DNA of 64,000 nucleotides from Jackrogersella multiformis (taxonomy: Eukaryota > Ascomycota > Sordariomycetes > Xylariales > Hypoxylaceae). Of the stretch, positions 12,123-24,096 are shown in pieces. The stretch lies in the NCBI GenBank assembly GCA_902806575.1, contig CADCXD010000018.1, positions 248,001 through 312,000 of the forward strand, in the 5' to 3' direction. Position 1 is the stretch's first letter. Each line of letters opens with the position of its first letter. Under the pieces are notes generated by a model. The model searched no databases, was not told the DNA's origin, and worked only from the letters and a program-made list of their open reading frames with translations. The translations under genes were made by a program, and so were the position numbers.

Positions 12123-12868
12123 TTAAACACCAACGCAGTAATTATACCCGATCTGCAAGTTCGTGCACCCGCTATCGATGCTGGGGTTCCACAGCAGGAA
12201 GTCCGACAGCGTGATGCCCTCAGCCGAGGTAATGTCGTAGCAGTTGTCGTGCTCCACCACCTGGTAGCAGGCGGCGCAGTTGCTCACCAGCCCCGGCTGC
12301 ACCGGCACCGGGCACGCCGGCGGCTGGCTCGGCGTGTCCGCCAGCCCCACGCAGACCACCTCGTTCGGGTACAGGTTGTGGCAGTCGCTGGCTACTTCGG
12401 GGTTCCAGGCGTAGCTTTTGATGGGTTAGTTTTAAGTACTTAGGTAGATATGCAGGCGTGTTTGTTGGTTCTTCTTCTTCTCGGCATTGCATTGTGTTAT
12501 ATCGACTTTGCGGAATAAGAGGCAGAGGGAAAGGAACAGGAGTGACGGCAGGAGAAAAGGGGTAAGGGGGTGATGGTATGTTGGCGTTTTGAAGGGGCGA
12601 CTTACAACTCGGTGAGCGTAAATGTGTCGTTGAATTTGTGCAAGATGACATTGCAGGTATCGCCCGGCTGAACGGAGTAGGTCGTGACGCCTTTTCGACG
12701 GCATACGTGTTAGTAGTAGTCTAAGTAGAGGAGTGTCTAGTATCACATACAGTCCGGGGTATAGCCCTGACGCGCGACTAGGTGATTGCTAGACTCGGCA
12801 GTCGGCGCGGCGAAGGCATGGCTGATGGTTAGAGCCAGAGCGGCGACGGTGGTGGTGATGGCGAGCAT
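12123..12868 (-). CDS. Secreted LysM-domain effector-like protein (two LysM domains)
   Basis: Three exons: 12868-12751, 12690-12606 and 12414-12123, giving 164 residues. Introns have GTATGT and GTAAGT donors and AAAAG acceptors; intron 1 carries a CTAAC branch. Residues 1-20 form a signal peptide (hydrophobic TVAALALTISHAFA followed by AP). Two LysM domains follow: about 42-90 (YSVQPGDTC ... WNPEV ... YPNEVVCVG) and about 117-164 (YQVVEHDNC ... WNPSI ... IGYNYCVGV). The mature chain has ten cysteines, compatible with five disulfides, and an N-glycosylation site at NDT 60-62. There is no catalytic domain or membrane anchor, as in fungal LysM effectors that bind chitin oligomers and shield hyphae or dampen host chitin sensing. 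That role is inferred from the family; non-pathogens also carry such proteins. The gene stands alone between gene-poor flanks. Confidence 0.92.
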
Positions 12869-14830
12869 GTTGATTATTGATTATTAATTATAGGTATTTA
12901 AGTATTATACTCTTGGGAGCGAGTGTAATTAGAATGATGATTGGAGTGAGTGAGTGATGATGCCTTCCACAATGATAATGAGGTGACGGCTTCAGCCTCT
13001 TATATATTATTTTCGTATACTCACTACGTACTATCTCATGAGATGAGCTGATGAGGCGGGTTAGGCCGCACTCATCAGGCACCTTCGCCAGATCTAAGAA
13101 TTAGGCAGTCTACCTAACCTAGATCTCGGAATCATTGTTCCCCATGACCTATGACTCCGTCCCCGCGTATTGCATGGGATGATGGATACTACATCGTAAA
13201 AGTCCCTCCAGTCGAGATAGGGCATAATAGTCATGAACCTTTAATATGATTATTATCACGAGGTCATACCCGGTTCGTGCTGCCTTCGGCAATCGATGCC
13301 GTAGCTCCCGTCAATGCTAGAATGAAAAGTGGTGAGCAACGAAGTCCCTTGAGTATAATTTCGGTTAGATGTTTTCTAGGCAGCGAGGCGGAGCAGGTCT
13401 TTTCCTCCCGTCTCATAAACTGGGTCATAGCAGGATATAATGTACTGTATTTATGTACAGTAGAGGGAAAGTGGAAACGAAACGGAGCGAAATCGAAGAC
13501 TACTTTCCGGTTTATACCCCGGTTGTCTGATTTTAGGGCTGAAAGGGGGGAATGGGTCGATGGCAATATGATAATGTTGCGATCTCCAATATGGTGACTA
13601 TGCAACCTAGGGTTTTGCTTGTCCTTGCCTAGCCTAAGCGACAGGCTCAGCCTTATTAGAAGCTAAAAAGAGACCTACGGGCCCTATTACTAGTGTATGT
13701 AGATGCTGCATTGAATGCCTGGGATACGGGACTTATGTAGGGGCGGAAGAGGTGCATTAGGAAGGGCAGGGGAAAACGCTTCTCGTCCCCAGATTCGGGC
13801 CAATGTAACCTCAGCCTTGAATCCCCTCTCTATCCCGGTAAGTTCCGCTTGGTGAGCTGTCTATTCGTGTTATGGGACTGTCTACCTAGGTACGGGAAGA
13901 ATACTGTATGTATATCCGCATTTCTAAATATTATCTCCTCTCGTCTCACCTCTTGGAAGCCCAAGCTAACATAGAGCTGAGAGGCTACGCCGCTACGCTG
14001 CATCGATGTTGAAATTTAGATCTCGAGCTGCCGAGTTCTAGGCTGCCTTTACCCCTGCCCTGTTCGGCCGGTAGCTGCCAATACCACCGCGACGCGTGAG
14101 TCGGTGAGCCTGTGATTGGCTTCCATCATTCCTGCGTCCCGTAAAGCTGCGATTCATCGTCATTGGACACGTATGAGAGATATCCATATGAGTAAGTACT
14201 AAGAACCTAAGTTTCGCCGTTTGAATCGGCTGTGTAGTCCACGGAGGTAGGTAGGTGGACTATACCAAGAGTTTACGATTTGTAGATTAGTAAGTAAACG
14301 CCTATTTTTTTTTTTAATACGAGGTCGGCCGCATAACCTGATCTTATAGGTATGTCACGATAGAAAGAACATATAATTCCTTCTACTTATGCTACATTAC
14401 TACTGTCTATTGAGGACGACCGGGGAAGAAATTAATATGTAAAGACATCATACGGGATGTTAACAAGCTTGAGCTTACCTATTATGAGTTTTGTGCTCAT
14501 CCTACTAGTCCCATATTACATCTGGAGCCTCCTTCGTTTCTTAGGATGCATTTGGCTATACAGGCCAAGCATGATAGTTTGCAAGAGCTAGTTGAAGTCG
14601 AGTCAAGCTCTGAAACTTGCAGTAGAGTGACCTAAATTTAATGAATAGTGTAGCCAGAGCCAATGCCCTGTGATAGTAGCTGAAATGACAGACCTGCTTT
14701 GTAGCAATCACCTTTTTCCTCCTATCCGTTTATTTTCCGTTTTCCATTTTCCATTTCCTCCGAAATCATCCCACCTCGACGTGCTGGCGGGTTCACATAG
14801 ATACGACTCAACAGGGACGAAGACTCAAAC
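12869..14830. other. Intergenic region upstream of the LysM gene
   Basis: About 2 kb without a supportable gene. It contains the presumed promoter of the LysM gene next to 12868. Two overlapping antisense open frames near 13264-13605 of roughly 106-113 codons have no recognised domain and look like chance. An ACGCGT site occurs at 14092-14097, far from any start codon. CCTA/TAGG motifs are present near 13885-13892 and 14242-14253. Confidence 0.5.
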
Positions 14831-17800
14831 TTATGATACTAATTGCAAAACGTCGTCTAGACGATTGGTTTCCTTTCGTTCTCTCACCTTATCCTGGAAA
14901 GCCAAGCTGACTAGTTCGCGCTTTTTGGCTTGGATGCCGAGGACGCGCTCCTCGACGCTGTCGTCCATGACTAACTTCCATACTGTCGTCTCGCGTGTTT
15001 GGCCGAGGCGATGCACACGGTCGACAGCTTGGTCTTCGATAGCTGGGGCCCACCCTAATTCGAGTTTAGTAGAGAGAACTTTGATAGGAAAATGTCAAAT
15101 AGACTTACAGGAGTCCACAAGTATGACCGTGTCAGCGGCCACCAAGTTCAAACCAACGCCGCTTGCACCTAGACTGGCGAGCATGATTCGCGTGTTCGGG
15201 TCGGTATTCAAGGCGTGTATTGATTGATCGCGCTTAGCTACCGTCATAGAACCCTCGAGGCGGCAGTACGTGTGTTCCTCCTCATCTAGCAATTTCGCAA
15301 TAATGTCAAGAAATGAGGTCCACTGAGAGAATATGATTACCTTCGACTTTGGATCTTTAAGCTTCGCCTTCAAAATCTTCTCGAGAGCTTCAGTCTTCGA
15401 GCTTCGCGTGTCCCCATCGAATCTGTGATCGTCGTCAACAGGTTGGAGTCCAACGATAGACTCTGGGGTCAACTGCTGGCGGCACATTGGACATCTAGTA
15501 TCCCTTTCCATCGCCTTCGTGATGCAGGCTTTTCCGAATCGATGTTTGCAGGCTGTGATGACGGGGGTATGGATGCTGAGTGCACCAGTACAGATTGGAC
15601 ATTCCTCTCCTTCATTATTGGCCATCAGGAGGGCTTGCTGGAGAATTTTGAGATTTTCCGGCGTGAAGTCGACTACTTTCTCATTTTCGAGAGGTCTTAG
15701 TACATCCTTCACCTGGCCTCCACACAAGGTCCAATGGCAGCATCTGCGAGCCAGTGGTTAGCTGTGACGGCCTGGATTGATCTAATTATGACAGTGCCTA
15801 AGGTGATATGGACAACACTTACATCTGCCTAAGACGAAGAAGTTTCTCCAACACGCTCGTAAATCGTATCTGGGGACCACCTTCACCCTCCTTTCTGCGT
15901 CGATACGATTCCAGCATCTTTGTAGTTTCGGAACTGATAGATTCACGTTAGTATCATTAGAGAGCGAAGAATATCGCCAGTACTCACAGCAAGGCATCAT
16001 ATTTAGCTTTCTCGTCGTCCCGGAACTTGATACGATGGATATATTCGGTTTTGGCGGGCAGCTTCAAGTCGACGAATTTCATATCTTTTCTTCGACGAAG
16101 GCAGAGGTCTTGCGTCAACGACTTGAAAAGCTGCGCAGCCAGTTTGTAGTCATCGTTGTATCCACCTGCCTCGCCATTTGATAAAGGCTTGTCGATTAAA
16201 CGAATGAAGAATGCAGTCTCTTCAATACCTCCAGTCATTTGGAGGAACTTCAGTGCTGATAAGAAGTCCTTAGAGGAGTTGATGCTATAAACAGGATGAG
16301 TTAGTTTCGCCGTATAGATATCCGAGAAAAAGATAGACCGAAGAGAGCATGCTGCCAATATGAATAGACTTACATTGGTGTACCGGTCAACATCCAACGA
16401 GACTTGGCCTGTAGCTGGAACGCAGCTGTAGCTCTAGCAGTTGAGTAGTTCCTGATGGCATGGGCTTCGTCTAAGACAGCTCGGCGCCAGTTTACCGAAA
16501 ACAATGGCCCCCGTTTAACCTGGTCGTTACGTAGCTTGTCGTAGGTAGTAATGACGATGTCGTACTTTAGTAAGTCGTCTCTCGAATACGCACCGGGTTT
16601 ATGATACCTAAATACACGGGGATTGTAGTCCTCCTTGACGTGCCGTTGGATCTGCTGCTCCCAGTTACTCATGACACCTACTGGTGCAACGATCAGAGTC
16701 GGACCTTCACTGAAACCACTTGACAAGATCAGACTAATGACCTGTAAAGTCTTGCCTAAGCCCATGTCATCAGCAAGTACGCCGCCTGAGACTAATTTTG
16801 GCGGCGTCTTCGTGATATGGTTGGAGACTATATTGACGAAATTTCCGCGGCTATCACGTTTCCACAACTGCACAACATCTTTTGATTCACGGGCGGGGAG
16901 CTGTGGGTTTTCTTTAGCCTCCATCCAAGCCAACCCCTATATGGTAGTTAGTAATTAAGGATAGTATCGCATAAAAGGTGAAATATCTTACTTGAAGTTG
17001 ATACGGCAGCAGTTCCGACTGAATGGCTTCGGGCTGCTGTGCCTTGGGTAGTTTAGAGAGATTATCTTCGTCCATGGAGAATACGTCAACAGAACTTAAG
17101 TCGCCTCTGAATTGAATAGCCTCGCTGTTTTCTAGTAACTCATTTACTGTCTCTCCTTGCTGTCCCTCCTCGGTAGGTTCTAAACCTACGGTGGTTGCGT
17201 TCACTTTAAGACGCATGGCGGCATTTCTTTGAGCATCTGCCTCTTTCCTGGTTGCCTTGAGTTGCGTTGCTTTCAGGAGCTTGTCAGCTTTCAGCTTCTC
17301 CTCTAACTCAAGGCGACCAGAAGGATCGCTAGTACCGTAGAAGTACAAACGAAGAGGGCAATCAAAGGAGTTCTTGTGACCTGTGAGGACACTTTCTATA
17401 ATGATGTCGTTTCTATCAACATAGGGGGCAACCTTTAAGGCAACCTTGGCAGGAATATGTCCGATCTGGGTTCGCATGACATTATCAACGCGGATGGCAT
17501 TTTTGTCAAAAGGGTTGTTAGGATCGCGACGGCAAAGAACCCTCTCGCCAGGGTTCACCACCCCATCATAGTACCTAACGCCTACAATCTTGTTGTCTAG
17601 GGTTCCGTAGAGCTCATATGAGGAGACATGTCCATCATCGACCTGGCTCGGGTCGGGAGCATCGTTATCCTCTTCATCCGCAACCCACGAGGACCTTGGC
17701 GGTTGTTGACTAGAACGTCCTAGAGAAGATGGAGGGGTTGATTGGTAGACATAAGAAGATTGAGAAGTAGAAGCATGGGGACTGTATGTCTGACTGGATG

Positions 17801-17867
17801 GACGAGACACCTTGGAGCGAGATTCTCCGGTTGGTTGCGCAGTAGGACGGCGCTTTGCCGGCCCCAT
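14831..17867 (-). CDS. HIRAN-SNF2-RING ATPase, HLTF/RAD5-like
   Basis: Six exons: 17867-16992, 16936-16374, 16284-15988, 15933-15823, 15743-15109 and 15054-14831, giving 901 residues. All junctions are GT-AG and in phase. Domains in order: disordered Ser/Pro-rich N-terminus (1-70); HIRAN domain about 83-177 (RRDPNNPFDKNAIRV signature), which in HLTF binds 3' DNA ends; SNF2 ATPase with Walker A DDMGLGKT (K354) and DEAH box 448-451; RING finger 664-703 (CPIC ... CPMC) inserted between the helicase lobes; helicase C lobe ending in the DRVHRLGQTR motif VI. This architecture fits HLTF/Rad5 proteins acting in replication-fork reversal and PCNA polyubiquitination in damage tolerance. At the RING position usually Cys after CxHxF the protein has Gly686. 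An ACGCGT box lies 220 bp upstream of the start. Confidence 0.93.
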
Positions 17868-19026
17868 CGTGATTCAGTTTAACCGAGCGAATGGTAAAAA
17901 ATTAGAACGTTTTTAATAATCGACTTAAAAACGAAAGTATGTCTAAAACAACTTCGAGACTTAGTCCGAGCTCCCCATTTATAGGCCTTTATCTTAAACT
18001 GAATGTTTCTACTTGAGCACTTTGGAAAGGAGAAGAAATAAGTAGAAAAGTAGAAAAGTAGAAAACCGAAGAAAGTTTCAGGTTCGACGCGTCTGAAGCA
18101 AGAGCGCGTTTGCTTGTAAACTAAACTGTAAATCATAGGCTCTGACGCAATCTGACGCCTCGAAATCACGTGATAGAATACATTAGTTCCTACTGCTCTT
18201 TATGTTAGGACGTAAAAGGAAAGATCAAACAGTTGGTATTTTATAAAGACAAATTCATCGTTGAACAGAATCTTATTGCAATTACTTTATTTTATAGTAT
18301 GAAATGGTTACTATAAACTTTAACCTACCTATTTCGGATCTGTTCTCCAACGAGAAGACGGAGGATTATGTACCTACCTGATATTTACATTAGATTCTCC
18401 ATAGGAAATTAGCCAATGGTAGTCCTCAATTTTGTATACTGTTTAAGTTCATCTCTGCCGTATCGTGATAAAACATGTACCTATGTACCTTATCTTTGAT
18501 ATGGCATATTACAAATCCCTAATCACAGTGCATAATACAGTGTATGGACGGTACGAAGGTGTGGAGATCTCACCACCGAGACTTGACGAATGAGACAACA
18601 TGGCGATGGTGCAATCCGAGCTAGACTAAATTCAACCAGACAGAAGACCGCCCAGCAGGTGCTATTATTACGAAACAAGCCGCAACAGCACAACTTCCTT
18701 TTCCTTTCCTACTTCACTTCATCCCTTCTTCGAATTCCAGAAATATTCAGGTGTAACTTTGGTTTTCATTCTCATTCATTACCGCTAACGAATACGGGCT
18801 ACACGACCTTATATAGGCGGCTCCCTTCAACGGCGACGCTTACATGAAGTCATGTCTATACCTATCCATAGTCTTCCGGGCAATACTTTATTGCCCAGCC
18901 GATGACGAGCATGTCCTCGCCATATTACAAGGCCCCCTAACCCGTCAAACCATCGCGTTAAGACATTCCCAAAACTCCATACACACCCGCTTCATAATCC
19001 CATCATAGCTTACAAGACTCCTAGCC
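17868..19026. other. Intergenic region between the HLTF/RAD5-like gene and cysteine dioxygenase
   Basis: Promoter region of the HLTF/RAD5-like gene (start at 17867), followed by AT-rich DNA and the 3' flank of the cysteine dioxygenase gene. Both neighbours are on the minus strand. Short open frames at 17879-18169 and 18590-18847 have no recognised domain. Confidence 0.5.
18087..18092. promoter_or_regulatory. MluI cell-cycle box (ACGCGT) upstream of the HLTF/RAD5-like gene
   Basis: A perfect palindromic ACGCGT lies 220 bp upstream of the start codon at 17867. In yeasts this motif is bound by MBF and drives G1/S expression of replication and repair genes. The site is seen directly; its function here is inferred. 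Confidence 0.45.
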
Positions 19027-19745
19027 CTATACTCGTTTACCGTACAACGAGTAAAAGCCGCATGTTGTGTGCGTCATCTTCCCTGTCTTGTGGTCGAAGA
19101 TGTGACAGCCGTTCTTAGCCACGTTCGGTGGTGTGTACACTATTAACGTTAGCCGAGTGGCACGGCATTTTCTGTACTCAAGAAGACCTACGATGTAGGG
19201 AGACAGCGTAGTCGCTCCCCTGGTTGGATATCTGGTGAAGTCCAAGCTCGTCTGCCATGTAGGCAACAGCATTCTCCTTATATGTACTCTCGGACTTGAC
19301 CTCCATCGGTTTATCCTTATCGCCGCCGGGGAAATCGTATCGAGTCTCGGTGAGCTCGCCGCGGAGGATCTTCATCAGACAATGAGCATTGCCATGGTCG
19401 TGGATTGCGCTACTCTTTCCGGGTGTCCAGACGAGCACGAGCTAGACAGCCGGTTAGGTCAGTACGATTCGTCCTACACGGCTCGGAAGGGTCGGCCGGG
19501 AATGAGGTGCTATGACTTACTAGGTTCGCTTTGCCGTTCCCTTCGTCGACGAGATTTCTGGTATACGCTATATCGGCGTCCTCCATCGCATACTTGGACC
19601 ACTCATTGCCGTCGGAGGCGTACCGCTCCATGATGTGTGTTAGGTCTTCCACGTCTACATCATCGGAGGTCAATCCCGACGACGGTCCCAAGACATCCTT
19701 AATGTCCTTGACAAGTCGTTCGAAGTTGTTCATTTCGATGGCCAT
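19027..19745 (-). CDS. Cysteine dioxygenase
   Basis: Three exons: 19745-19521, 19441-19192 and 19139-19027, giving 195 residues, the usual size of the family. The introns are short (79 and 52 nt), with GTAAGT and GTAGGT donors. The enzyme oxidises L-cysteine to cysteine sulfinate with O2 and a mononuclear Fe(II) in the cytosol, controlling cysteine level and feeding taurine/sulfate routes. The iron ligands are visible: HDH (H89, H91) in SAIHDHGNAHC and H144 in DELGLHQ. C96, at the end of the first motif, and a Tyr in FYSLYG near the C-terminus match the Cys-Tyr cofactor pair of the mammalian enzyme. I chose the ATG at 19745 (MAIEMNNFERLV) because it fits the family; an in-frame ATG eight codons upstream (19769) is possible. 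Confidence 0.94.
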
Positions 19746-22700
19746 GTTCGCGTTTCTAAAGATGTTCAATATTTTATGATAGTATTGGGTATAGAAAGTG
19801 GATGCGTCGTTGATGCAAAGACCTAAAGTGGTTGAAGTCTATCATATACTGAAGTATATATAGAGTATGGGCAGGGAGAGGCGGTGTCAGTACTGGTCTG
19901 CGACTGTGTCCGCCAACTCCGCTTTTCCCTTCTCACCTGGACGAACACCTCAGTGTTCTTAGTGTGGTGCCGATTACCGGGGAAAGAATCACCTGCAGTT
20001 TCCCTTATCGTCACGGATGTTGGGAAGTGGAAGGTCAGGGCCGATGATAACTGACACAGTCCTTTGTGATTGGTTAGAAATGGTTCTAAGAGGGACACTG
20101 GTACGTAATTGTTGCCGTTCTTTTCCCCTTTGTTCCAGCCATCTCGTGAGCTAGAGCCACGGGCCAAGCTTAACAAAGTTGTTTTCTAGAAGATTTATTT
20201 CGAAGACAAGTCTTATGACAAGAAATTTGAAGCAATTCGAATACCAAGGTGTTTCGAATCAATTTCTCAAGACATTGATGAAATAGTGATTGTATCTCTG
20301 TTTGCTGGACAGACTCGAGAAAGGGGTTCAGGTTCCGAAGAATCCGGGTCTAACCGATAAGACCTAATTATCACCTAATGGCCTCCATTGCTGTTGCCGC
20401 TGCCCCACCAAAGAGGTGAATTGCCCCTGTTTAAGGCTTATCTAATTCACCGTTTCTTGCGCCGACCGTTCTGTTTTACGAAAATCGGCGACCTGATGAG
20501 ACATCAGAATTTGCGAACCATTTACTCTACGATACGAAGATTCTAAAGATGGCGGGAATCATTGCGCCTTGGCTGACTATGATACCAAGACATCCTATGG
20601 TGTTTGCGAATTACAGAACAAATTCGAAAATTCTACTTGTATCTCAGTAGACCGGTACCGCACTCACCTTTTCGTTGACCTACCTAAAGGAGCAAACTGG
20701 ACTTGGTGCTCGTCAAGTCGTCTTGGCACTCCAACTTACGAGCTATTGATTCGGGGCAAACCCAGTAAAGTCACTTAATATGCATGAGTTGTTTACTCCT
20801 ACATAGGTAAGTGACAGATGACGGGTACTCACATTGCAAATGTCAGCATATTCGTCTTCGCAAACTATTCTATAAAGGGCTGTGTGCTTTCTACAGTACG
20901 AGACAGCCGAAAGAAGCACGATTCCTTATTTTACGGCGCGTGACGTATCGAGCTGCTGAGCTCGCATTAGTGTACCGTACCTTTGGCACCGAGGGTTATA
21001 TAGTATCCGGGACGGGGCCAGAGTAGTTTAAATAGTACGATACTCTACGATAACCGAAAGGTGCGCGGCGGAGTCGGCCGAAGAAAGGTCAATGCAATAA
21101 GGAAGTCAACACTTGGACACATTGCCATTGTGGTGAATTGGGTTCCCGGCGAACTAGCACAGCTACTTTTCCTTCATTCCGCTCTGAATGTATGTCCTAT
21201 GTAGAAATTTATCTAGCTACTCCACACAATTTATTCTTTTGTTTCGTAATCTACTTAGCTTTCGGGCCGTCCCTCGTCATTAGTTCAAGCATTAATACCA
21301 CTATCAGGAATGTTCGACGAGCGGATAGATTAATTCGTTCTCATACTCTTTTACGGTGCCCCGGACTTTCTGATTATATTCCCATTGTTGAGCAGTTAGT
21401 TAAGCTCATGGATCCGGACAAATGCCATGCTTACCTAAGTATGCTGATGCTGCTTAGGCCTGAGTCTTCTTGACGAATAGGTACCTAACTACCTAAGGTC
21501 CATAGTTACGATAATGGCTAAAGAAATGGCCGGGTATCGAGGACTACGAAGTTCGAGGCGCATATTGGGTTTTGAGCTGCTCCTGATTATTTACAAGCGC
21601 CTGCGTACCTATCCCGTATATAAATACCTAGGTACCTAGGTAGATATATGGTTCTCAGTTCCTACTGCTAGGATGTCAAACGGAGAGCACAGGTCGCCAG
21701 GTAATCGGTGTGTCGTATCGCTGCACCTAGCGAATGTAGAAGTAGAAGATTATAAACAATAAGTTGTTTTTCGTGAATAGGATATACTAGCTCCCAGAGC
21801 TTCCCCGTTCAACAGGGTCTGGATGGCCTGGGGCGATTCAGTTAGTAAATACCTAGGTAAAGTATGAAATAAAGCATATTAGAGCATATGTAGTATTATC
21901 CGATTACTATGACTACCTAGGTATAGCGTTATTTTCATATATTAGTCATTTTCACTTCCCCGATGCCAATAAGCCCATTATAAGACGAAGCTACAAAACA
22001 TCGAACCGACAGGCGAAGTGCCATCGAGATTTTATCGGCTACTCAGGTTACCATCAACGACAGGAAGTGCGGGATAGTAGAAGCCAATACAAATCTAGAG
22101 ATCCTAATACTTCTAAGGGAAGTCTTTTCAAAGACTTGTAAAGGATCGCTCGGTAGCAACGAGAAGCGCAATCTGAACAGATGAAAATAAATGAAGCCCG
22201 GATTTCGTATTTGTATGAAGTTTAGGGGAGGGAGAATATTATATCCTTAGCCTCTGCACGGGTATGGGTGCTCTGACAATAAACGTCTCCGAAAAACAAT
22301 GCCACCTGCATAGGAGGTAATCAATGCTGCATGAGATGCGGTACCTTTAAGCATAAATCGAAAAAAAAAAAATCTATTCATTTGATCTTAAGCGATAAAC
22401 GAGCAATCGACAGGATTAGCAGCGATGGTAAGGGCAGAGATCGGTGAAGCGAAAGAAGCCGTCCGCCTCGCATTGGAACTTCGATGCAACATCCGATCCG
22501 ATCCCGCCTCGCCCCGCAGCTTTGGAGAATTCGATAACTCTAGGACTATTACAATTGGGGGATTTGTGTAGCTTTTATGTAAGAAGAGTTGCCTGCTCGC
22601 GTTATACAAGCAGGATTCAATTACCCAAGGTCTAGGTAAGTAGGTGGTATTTCTAGGTAGGCAGGTAGGTCTCTTACGACTTCGTTTTGAGTGAAGTACC

Positions 22701-24096
22701 TAGGTATGTATCCACCTAAGGTAGGATGTAGACATACAAGTCGGACTAAATGCTCCTTTTTGTTCGGGCAATTTACCGACCTCCCTAATAATGTCCAACT
22801 TCACTTGGCTGTCTGAGGTTTCGATATGGTTACCACTAGCCCAATGATGTACCTATTTTCCTAAGTGAGACGGATTTGCGTCTTCATAATGGCGTGTTTC
22901 CTACATCACTTACTGCCTACCTTAGGTAATTAGGTACTTATCACCCAATCAAGAGAAGCTATTCAAAGCCATTCGAAAGACTACAAAGCCTCAAACCCTC
23001 CCTACATACATAGGTACCTCACATACATAGCTAGGACTAAGAAGGAAGAATGGCAACTTACAGGCTACCCCAGACCAGACAAGCATGGCTAATTATGGGC
23101 CAGGTAGCCTCGTGACGGGCCCAATCTCGATCGTCTGGGCCCGGTCAGACGCGGCATTACGTCCGTCGGTTGCGAATCCACAAGGTGTTAGCGAGGCATC
23201 GTCATAGACTTCTCGCAGCCCTCGGACTTTTACATCGATCCTTGACACTTTGCAGTCCTTACCTAATACCTAGGTACCTAGGTAGGTATGGAACATCCAT
23301 CTCGAAACGGAGCCTCGCGCCAACCGTCCTGCCATCCTGACTTAAATCTCATAGGTCTATTTCCTCCGTGTCTGCGTGTTTCATACCTACCTAGGTAGTG
23401 TACTCGCAGGGAGACAAATCCTGCTTTAGTGGTACACCCGGACTCTCGACGAGGATGGAGGACAGGACTGCGGGAGTCGGAAATACACATGTAGTGTAGG
23501 AACTAAATAAATATTCTTACATTCTTACTTCAGGTACCAGTACCTACCAACGTCACCGTTGGCCACCTAGAAAGCTTCCCCCGCATATTTGTGCATCACA
23601 AAGGGACCCCACCATCGTCATCCAAGCCCAGGTCTGGTCCCAGGCCTTCGATGACAGACCGGTGTTCACTTTGTGCGTCGACCGGTCAATGCTTTAAAAC
23701 TCAAGCCAGGTCCCTCCTCTTTCTAACTTTCTTGCAGCTTATTTCTTTTATGCTGTTTGCGATTGGGCCTCTTGATAATATTTCGGCTTCGGACATCCAT
23801 ATTAAAATCCCTTGTTTGCCAGCCTCGATTACACAACCCGAGTATAAGTAATAGGTAGCTGAAAATGGAACGGCTTCACCACAGTATGTTTGAAGGATTG
23901 AGGAGAAGTCGAGGAAAACAATGCTAAAGGCCGATTAGTAAACCCGTTCGCGAAACGCGATTCTCACAGCAAGAACACGGTCATTACTTGGTATGTTGAA
24001 CATGTCCAATATAGATACCATAGTCGAGACATATTAAGCCTCCGGGTGCACTTTCGATTCTGTTGAATATAGCTGACTCATTGACAGTATGTCGCA
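19746..24096. other. Gene-poor intergenic region
   Basis: A 4.3-kb stretch with no supported gene. It is rich in CCTAGG palindromes, with clear clusters near 21625-21645, 22637-22672, 22688-22722 and 23266-23290, and has an A-tract near 22361-22371. An open frame at 21138-21473 includes an ATG-initiated stretch of about 93 codons with one hydrophobic segment (FFCFVIYLAFGPSLV) but no recognised family. Nothing else stands out. Confidence 0.5.

Noticed and set aside
13264..13605. Two overlapping open frames on opposite strands, over 100 codons each
   Set aside because: Neither has a recognisable domain, signal peptide or splice context; overlapping frames of this size occur by chance.
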